A stretch of DNA of 30,573 nt from Candidatus Nomurabacteria bacterium (lineage in GTDB: Bacteria; Patescibacteriota; Minisyncoccia; Phycocordibacterales; UBA918): contig CALRHO010000002.1 in the NCBI GenBank assembly GCA_943359405.1, positions 1 to 30,573 on the forward strand. The letters are read 5' to 3'. Numbering within the stretch: the stretch's first letter is position 1; each line of letters begins with the position of its first letter. This document shows, one piece after another, positions 26,576 through 30,573 of this stretch. The position numbers and the translations under genes were made by a program. The notes under the pieces were generated by a model. The model ran no database searches and was not told the DNA's origin. It worked only from the letters and a program-made list of their open reading frames with translations.

Positions 26576-29080
26576 ATGCTTAGCACTGAAACAAAACGTC
26601 ATATCGATAATGCCCGCGACATCCTTGTTGGGGTTGTTCCTGTACCAACGTCGCAGATTGAACAAATCACCAATGCCCTCATCTACAAGTTCATGGACGA
26701 TATGGACCATTCGGCAATTAAAGCTGGAGGTGACCCAACATTCTTTGTAGGTGACCTTGAGAATTATTCCTGGTCCCGGTTGATGAGTGAGCGTGTAGGT
26801 AGTCAGGAGAGAATGAACCTGTATCGTGACGCGTTATCAAAATTCTCAACAGCAAAGCAGCTCCCAGAGTTATTTCGTGATATCTTCCGCGCTGCATTTT
26901 TACCGTACAATAGCCCAGAAGTACTTGATCTTTTCCTGAAAGAGATCAGCTATTTTGATTACAAGCACTCAGAAGAGTTGGGTAACGCGTACGAATATCT
27001 GCTCTCAATAATGGGGAGCCAGGGAGACGCTGGAATGTTTCGCACTCCCCGCCACATCATCGATTTCGTGGTGGATATAGTGAATCCAACTAAAGACGAC
27101 AAGGTGCTCGACCCGGCCTGCGGTACTGCTGGCTTCCTCATCAGTGCCTACAAACACATTCTTGAACAGCACGATGGTAAAGACGATCCCGAAAAGAAAG
27201 AAATCCCAATCACCCCAGAACAAAGAAAGCGTCTATTTAATAATTTTGAGGGTTATGACGTCTCACCTGAGATGGTGAAATTGTCGAAGGTAAATATGTA
27301 TCTTCATCAATTCCGCAATCCACAAATATTTGCATACAACACTCTCACCAGTGAAGAGCGCTGGAACGACAAGTACGACGTCATCTTGGCAAACCCTCCC
27401 TTCATGACAGCCCGAGGCGGAGTGAAGACCCACAATCGATTCAGCGTTAACTCAAAACAAGCCGAAGTACTCTTTGTGGACTACATAATGAACCACCTAC
27501 GGCCAAAAGGTCGCGCTGGTATCATTGTGCCAGAGGGTATTATTTTCAAATCAGACACTGCGACCAAGCAGCTACGCAAGAACCTTGTTGAAGATGGGCT
27601 GTATGCAGTAGTGAGTTTGCCGAGTGGCGTGTTCAATCCCTACGCTGGTGTAAAGACCAGTATCCTGTTGTTTGATAACGCTCGTGCCAAAGAGGTGGAC
27701 GAACTGTTGTTTGTGAAGATCGAGAATGACGGCTACGACCTCGGTGCTCAGCGTCGGCCCATCAACAAAAATGACTTGCCTGAAGCACTGAAGGTTATTG
27801 AGGCATGGCGTAATGGTGAGAAGCAGGAAACCACAATCGCACAGTGGGTCCCACGAGCAAAAGTTGCAGAAACTGGTGACTACAACTTGTCTGTAGCACG
27901 CTATATAAAAGGAATACTAAACACCCCATCAGAGTGGCCACTAGTAGCACTTGGTGACGTCTTTGAGATCGAGTCTGGAGGAACGCCTGATTCAAAAAAA
28001 GAAGCATACTGGGGCGGTGAAATAAACTGGGCAACTCTCGTAGATATCCCAAAGACAGTTGCTCACGTCTTAAGCACTGAACGCAAAATTACCCCTGACG
28101 GACTTAAAAACTCATCTGCTAAAATTCTGCCAGCAGGTACAGTTCTAGTATCTTCAAGAGCTACTATCGGCAGGATCGCAATAGCTTCTGCGCCGATGGC
28201 AACCAACCAAGGCTTTAAAAATATCTTACCTAAGCCTGAAGTCGCTCTGCCAGAATTTGTTGCATATGCGCTAACAAATTGCGTAGGACAGATGGAATCA
28301 ATGGCGTCAGGAGGTACGTTCAAGGAGATTTCCAAAACTAATTTTGCTACGGTAAAAATCCCACTCCCACCACTCGAGGTGCAGCAGCAGATCGTTACCG
28401 AACTCGATGGCTACCAAAAAATTATCGATAGCGCCCGCCAAATCGTCGGCAATTGGAAGCCTTCAATAGCTGTAGACCCAGAGTGGCCTTCTGCGCCACT
28501 TAGTGAGCTTGCATCTTACTTCAATGATGGTAATTGGATTGAAAGTAAAGACCAATCAGACTCCGGTATTCGACTTGTCCAGACTGGAAATATTGGTGTA
28601 GGTATATATCGTGACAAGGACTCAAGCAAAGCACGCTTTATTAATGAGCAAACATTCAACGAGCTTAACTGTACTGAAATTTACCCAGGAGACATCCTCA
28701 TTTCACGTCTGCCTGACCCGGTTGGGCGTGCTTGTGTGATTCCAGATATTGGTCAGCGCATGATCACATCAGTGGATTGTTCAATATTCAGACCTCGAAC
28801 CGAGACACTGCTGCCAGCGTTCTTTGTTGGGTACACTCTAACTGACTCATACCAACAGCAGATTGAAGCACAGTGCACCGGAGCAAGCAGAAAACGCATA
28901 AGCAGAAGCAACTTGGGTAACATAATGATTCCTGTGCCTTCACTCGAAGTACAGCAGCAAATTGTTAACACTATCGAAGGCGAACGCACCCACATCGAAT
29001 CAGCCCGTGCCCTCATCGACCTCTACACCCAAAAAACACAAGCCACTATCGCCAAACTTTGGCATTGTACTGATAGGTAG
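26576..29080 (+). CDS. hsdM: Type I methyltransferase fused to its specificity subunit (HsdM-HsdS)
   Basis: Adenine-N6 methyltransferase that both protects host DNA and chooses the target. From the ATG at 26576 the protein has 834 residues. The HsdM part has the helical N-domain, motif I DPACGTAGFL (from residue 179) and the catalytic motif IV NPPF (273-276). From about residue 454 it continues into a complete HsdS: TRD1 (starts WPLVALGDVFEIESGGTPDS), a conserved spacer with LPPLEVQQQIV, TRD2 (starts WPSAPLSELASYFNDG), and a second spacer with VPSLEVQQQIV. Normally M and S are separate genes; here they are one chain. Two TRDs predict a bipartite target. Neighbours: hsdR just upstream, no separate hsdS seen. 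A TTG at 26567 is a possible earlier start. Confidence 0.93.
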   Translation: MLSTETKRHIDNARDILVGVVPVPTSQIEQITNALIYKFMDDMDHSAIKAGGDPTFFVGDLENYSWSRLMSERVGSQERMNLYRDALSKFSTAKQLPELFRDIFRAAFLPYNSPEVLDLFLKEISYFDYKHSEELGNAYEYLLSIMGSQGDAGMFRTPRHIIDFVVDIVNPTKDDKVLDPACGTAGFLISAYKHILEQHDGKDDPEKKEIPITPEQRKRLFNNFEGYDVSPEMVKLSKVNMYLHQFRNPQIFAYNTLTSEERWNDKYDVILANPPFMTARGGVKTHNRFSVNSKQAEVLFVDYIMNHLRPKGRAGIIVPEGIIFKSDTATKQLRKNLVEDGLYAVVSLPSGVFNPYAGVKTSILLFDNARAKEVDELLFVKIENDGYDLGAQRRPINKNDLPEALKVIEAWRNGEKQETTIAQWVPRAKVAETGDYNLSVARYIKGILNTPSEWPLVALGDVFEIESGGTPDSKKEAYWGGEINWATLVDIPKTVAHVLSTERKITPDGLKNSSAKILPAGTVLVSSRATIGRIAIASAPMATNQGFKNILPKPEVALPEFVAYALTNCVGQMESMASGGTFKEISKTNFATVKIPLPPLEVQQQIVTELDGYQKIIDSARQIVGNWKPSIAVDPEWPSAPLSELASYFNDGNWIESKDQSDSGIRLVQTGNIGVGIYRDKDSSKARFINEQTFNELNCTEIYPGDILISRLPDPVGRACVIPDIGQRMITSVDCSIFRPRTETLLPAFFVGYTLTDSYQQQIEAQCTGASRKRISRSNLGNIMIPVPSLEVQQQIVNTIEGERTHIESARALIDLYTQKTQATIAKLWHCTDR

Positions 29081-29228
29081 TGCATCTGACGGGTCCCGCA
29101 TGCTTTGGGACATGGCGGTAAAAGTATCACTGAAACGGAAGATCGTTGCCACGCTTGATAGACTCTTTCGTATTGTCATTGCAAAGATGCAGTAATACCG
29201 AAATGGTAATAAGGTAGCTATGATTAGA
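29081..29228. other. Short gap between convergent hsdMS and Abi_2 genes
   Basis: It holds a small hairpin (GTCCC with GGGAC around 29092-29110) and a 31-codon open frame (MLWDMAVKVSLKRKIVATLD...) that I could not support as a gene. No strong terminator is seen. Confidence 0.5.
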
Positions 29229-30224
29229 TTATACTACTCGCCATAGGTCCAATTCTCGCCAATTTTCAGGGTAGCCCATGTGACGAAATTCTATACCAGG
29301 GGCTACAGGAAAAGTATCATTCAAGGTAATTAGTTTTTCACCCCAGGTCGATTGCGGTCCAATTACTTGCTGTAAATAACGCATAACTGCGATGATAGCG
29401 TATAGCCGTTGGCTGGCGTAGCGATCTTCGTGCAAATGATCAAGGACTGGTATTTTTCCCTGCTCAGGTAGTTTAGGCTGACGGACAGGAGGCTTATTCC
29501 ATACTCTTGAGTGATGGGCGCATAAGTTGCGTAAATACGCCAACGATCTAATCCACGACGGTAAAAGATCTGGCTTAGTCAGACCATACCGCTTAGTGAT
29601 AGCCATCTTATCTTGCACTTTCATACCTTCAAAAATAGTGGCCAGGGTGCCGAAATCCCACAGCTCGACCGCTGCCCAGATTGGCAATGGATCAGAGTAC
29701 TTCTCCTGAAAATGCTTTACAAACTCTGCCTTTGAGCGTGGTACTGTTTTAGTATCAAAGTCATTCAAGAACTCAGCAAACTGCGTGGCAGAGTGATTCG
29801 GAAGAATGTCAGAATCAAACCTAGGGTGAAAATACTGAGGGTCTCTGTATGCCCACGGACTATATTGTCCCAACTGTAGTGTTATGTCGGTACGAATCGC
29901 AATCTCAATTCGTTCAAGTAGGTCCATCAGTAAAATTCGAAGTCGTTTGTCGTAAGTGTAAATATCGATAATTTGTGCAAACCCCGAACCTGTCCTAAAC
30001 GTATCAGTCACCATTAACTCGTCTGTTCCATCCTGGTTTTGAGCCAACTGGCTTTCACGCATCGGATACCAATAACCGCTTAGTCGATAATAGCCAATAT
30101 TCTTAAGACAATCCTTTGCAAACGCAGTGTCTGGAATTGCCAACCCTCGACTGGCAAGAAGCGCAATTTGTTGATCAAGCGTTAAGAATGGCTTGGTGTA
30201 TGGAATTTTACCAGTCGGTGTCAT
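29229..30224 (-). CDS. Abi_2 (AbiD/AbiF-type) HEPN abortive-infection protein
   Basis: Predicted RNA-cutting toxin of the Abi_2 family, which stops growth of phage-infected cells. The N-terminus PYTKPFLTLDQQIALLASRG with IGYYRLSGYWYPMRE is typical of Abi_2. The middle carries IYTYDKRLRILLMDLLERIE and IRTDITLQLGQ. The HEPN ribonuclease signature R-N-x3-H is present as RNLCAH (Arg232, His237), followed by HSRVWNKPP. The 331-residue length is normal. It is convergent with the hsdR-hsdMS system, so the locus is a defence island. The ATG at 30224 lies 8 bases after a consensus TATAAT, which would give a leaderless mRNA. A second promoter further out would give a hairpin leader. No protein antitoxin gene lies next to it, so control may be by RNA. 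Confidence 0.9.
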   Translation of the reverse strand: MTPTGKIPYTKPFLTLDQQIALLASRGLAIPDTAFAKDCLKNIGYYRLSGYWYPMRESQLAQNQDGTDELMVTDTFRTGSGFAQIIDIYTYDKRLRILLMDLLERIEIAIRTDITLQLGQYSPWAYRDPQYFHPRFDSDILPNHSATQFAEFLNDFDTKTVPRSKAEFVKHFQEKYSDPLPIWAAVELWDFGTLATIFEGMKVQDKMAITKRYGLTKPDLLPSWIRSLAYLRNLCAHHSRVWNKPPVRQPKLPEQGKIPVLDHLHEDRYASQRLYAIIAVMRYLQQVIGPQSTWGEKLITLNDTFPVAPGIEFRHMGYPENWRELDLWRVV

Positions 30225-30232
30225 TTGCTTGT

Positions 30233-30238
30233 ATTATA
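30233..30238 (-). promoter_or_regulatory. Proximal -10 of the Abi_2 gene
   Basis: Consensus TATAAT on the minus strand, 8 bases before the ATG; the -35 region 17 bases upstream (ATGCAA) is weak and lies in the loop of the hairpin at 30248-30277. Confidence 0.5.
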
Positions 30239-30247
30239 ACAACGAAA

Positions 30248-30277
30248 GTCGGCCCTTGCATAAGCAGAGGGGCCGAC
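30248..30277 (-). promoter_or_regulatory. Hairpin in the Abi_2 leader
   Basis: A perfect 8-bp stem, GTCGGCCC with GGGCCGAC, and a 14-base loop. It separates the distal and proximal promoters and overlaps the spacer region of the proximal one. It could be an operator, an attenuator or the core of a small RNA. Confidence 0.55.
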
Positions 30278-30289
30278 ATTTGTATCTCT

Positions 30290-30317
30290 AATATATTCGA
30301 AAAAAATACCATGTCAA
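30290..30317 (-). promoter_or_regulatory. Distal promoter toward the Abi_2 gene
   Basis: Consensus TTGACA (30312-30317), 16 bases, TATATT (30290-30295) on the minus strand. The transcript would start near 30284 and include the hairpin at 30248-30277. Confidence 0.6.
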
Positions 30318-30469
30318 CCCAGGTCATTACTAAATAGTGGATTAGTTACAATACAGTCTCGCACCCCCCTGCATTTGTTGTTTACTCAAATGGCGTTGCA
30401 ATACAGGCACATATTTGATTTCCCGTAATGCTACAAGCCATTCTATGGTTCTGAACCTGTTCAACCCTC

Positions 30470-30515
30470 GGAGCCGCAACAAAAAACGCCTTCGGGCGTT
30501 TTTTGTGTTGGCTCC
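30470..30515. terminator. Long hairpin terminator
   Basis: GGAGCC and AAAAAACGCC pair with GGCGTTTTTT and GGCTCC around a TTCG tetraloop; the middle few bases are imperfect. With A- and T-runs it can act on either strand, ending a plus-strand RNA or a minus-strand gene lying beyond the window. Confidence 0.75.
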
Positions 30516-30573
30516 TAGTTCAAAGGCACTGACCTCCTTGTGGTTACAACCAGAATCTTACTTATTCTTGGCT

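Larger units (their letters stand above)
30225..30573. other. Regulatory gap upstream of the Abi_2 gene
   Basis: These 349 bases hold no supported coding gene. Visible are two minus-strand promoter candidates and a leader hairpin for the Abi_2 gene, a plus-strand TACAAT box (30347-30352), small stems (CATTTG 30372-30377 with CAAATG 30387-30392), and a long hairpin terminator at 30470-30515. Together they would permit a plus-strand RNA of about 150 bases. Confidence 0.5.

Noticed and set aside
28962..29195. A 77-codon plus-strand frame ending LFRIVIAKMQ
   Set aside because: Most of it overlaps hsdMS in another frame and the last 31 codons have no start signal or recognisable family.
1..30573. 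CRISPR array or recoded stop codons
   Set aside because: No regularly spaced short repeats were seen. TGA, TAG and TAA all end normal genes (for example TGA for hsdR, TAG for proS and frr, TAA for murA), so the standard code is used.

Overview
The window looks like chromosome of a Candidatus Patescibacteria (CPR) bacterium, probably of the Parcubacteria group; the exact lineage is inference. The evidence is a prolyl-tRNA synthetase of 421 residues with no room for the editing insert, a PriA that has lost its ATPase motifs, a clamp-loader delta'-like protein without a P-loop, an HTH-MurA fusion, compact minus-strand operons with mostly SD-less starts, and large proline-rich proteins next to a TraD/VirD4-like ATPase. 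TGA is used as an ordinary stop, so this is not a UGA-recoding lineage.

Layout. Positions 1-13386 are coded on the minus strand, in transcription order: MreB paralogue (12373-13386); a 374-bp gap with a degenerate palindromic repeat; a coupling-type ATPase (9230-11998); a 1093-residue coiled-coil/proline-rich membrane protein; a 107-residue acidic protein; a 473-residue Ala/Pro-rich protein; a delta'-like clamp-loader protein; frr; rseP; a small two-helix membrane protein in its own promoter-terminator cassette; proS; and the first 44 codons of a second mreB. From 13466 the plus strand carries HTH-murA, priA, a 111-residue cassette gene, def and fmt. A minus-strand block follows: a hypothetical gene with hpf, a glutaredoxin-like gene, and a type IV pilin-like gene with a small membrane partner.

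Positions 21443-30573 are accessory. They begin at tRNA-Asn, which is followed by a 110-bp direct repeat, an IS30-family transposase remnant, a PQ-loop/SWEET-like membrane protein, two tRNA-3'-end-like repeats with terminators, an odd tRNA-Cys-like gene with C33, and a gene broken by an in-frame TAG. The second 110-bp repeat copy then leads into a two-gene type I restriction-modification system (HsdR plus a fused HsdM-HsdS with two target-recognition domains) and a convergent Abi_2 HEPN abortive-infection gene with a hairpin leader. This reads as a tRNA-associated integration hot spot carrying defence genes.

How the parts fit. The core carries translation (proS, frr, def, fmt, hpf, tRNAs), envelope growth (mreB x2, murA, rseP), replication (priA, delta'-like) and surface or secretion functions (the ATPase-1093-107-473 block and the pilin). 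Many core genes appear leaderless or SD-less, with TGCTA-type extended -10 boxes a few bases before the start. A few single-gene cassettes instead have consensus-like promoters, good Shine-Dalgarno sequences and strong terminators. The strongest candidates for something undescribed are the HTH-MurA fusion with a 20-bp palindrome over its own start region, the tRNA-Asn repeat island with its tRNA-linked broken gene, the ATPase/giant-protein operon, and the Abi_2 gene with possible RNA partners. No CRISPR array or rRNA was seen.
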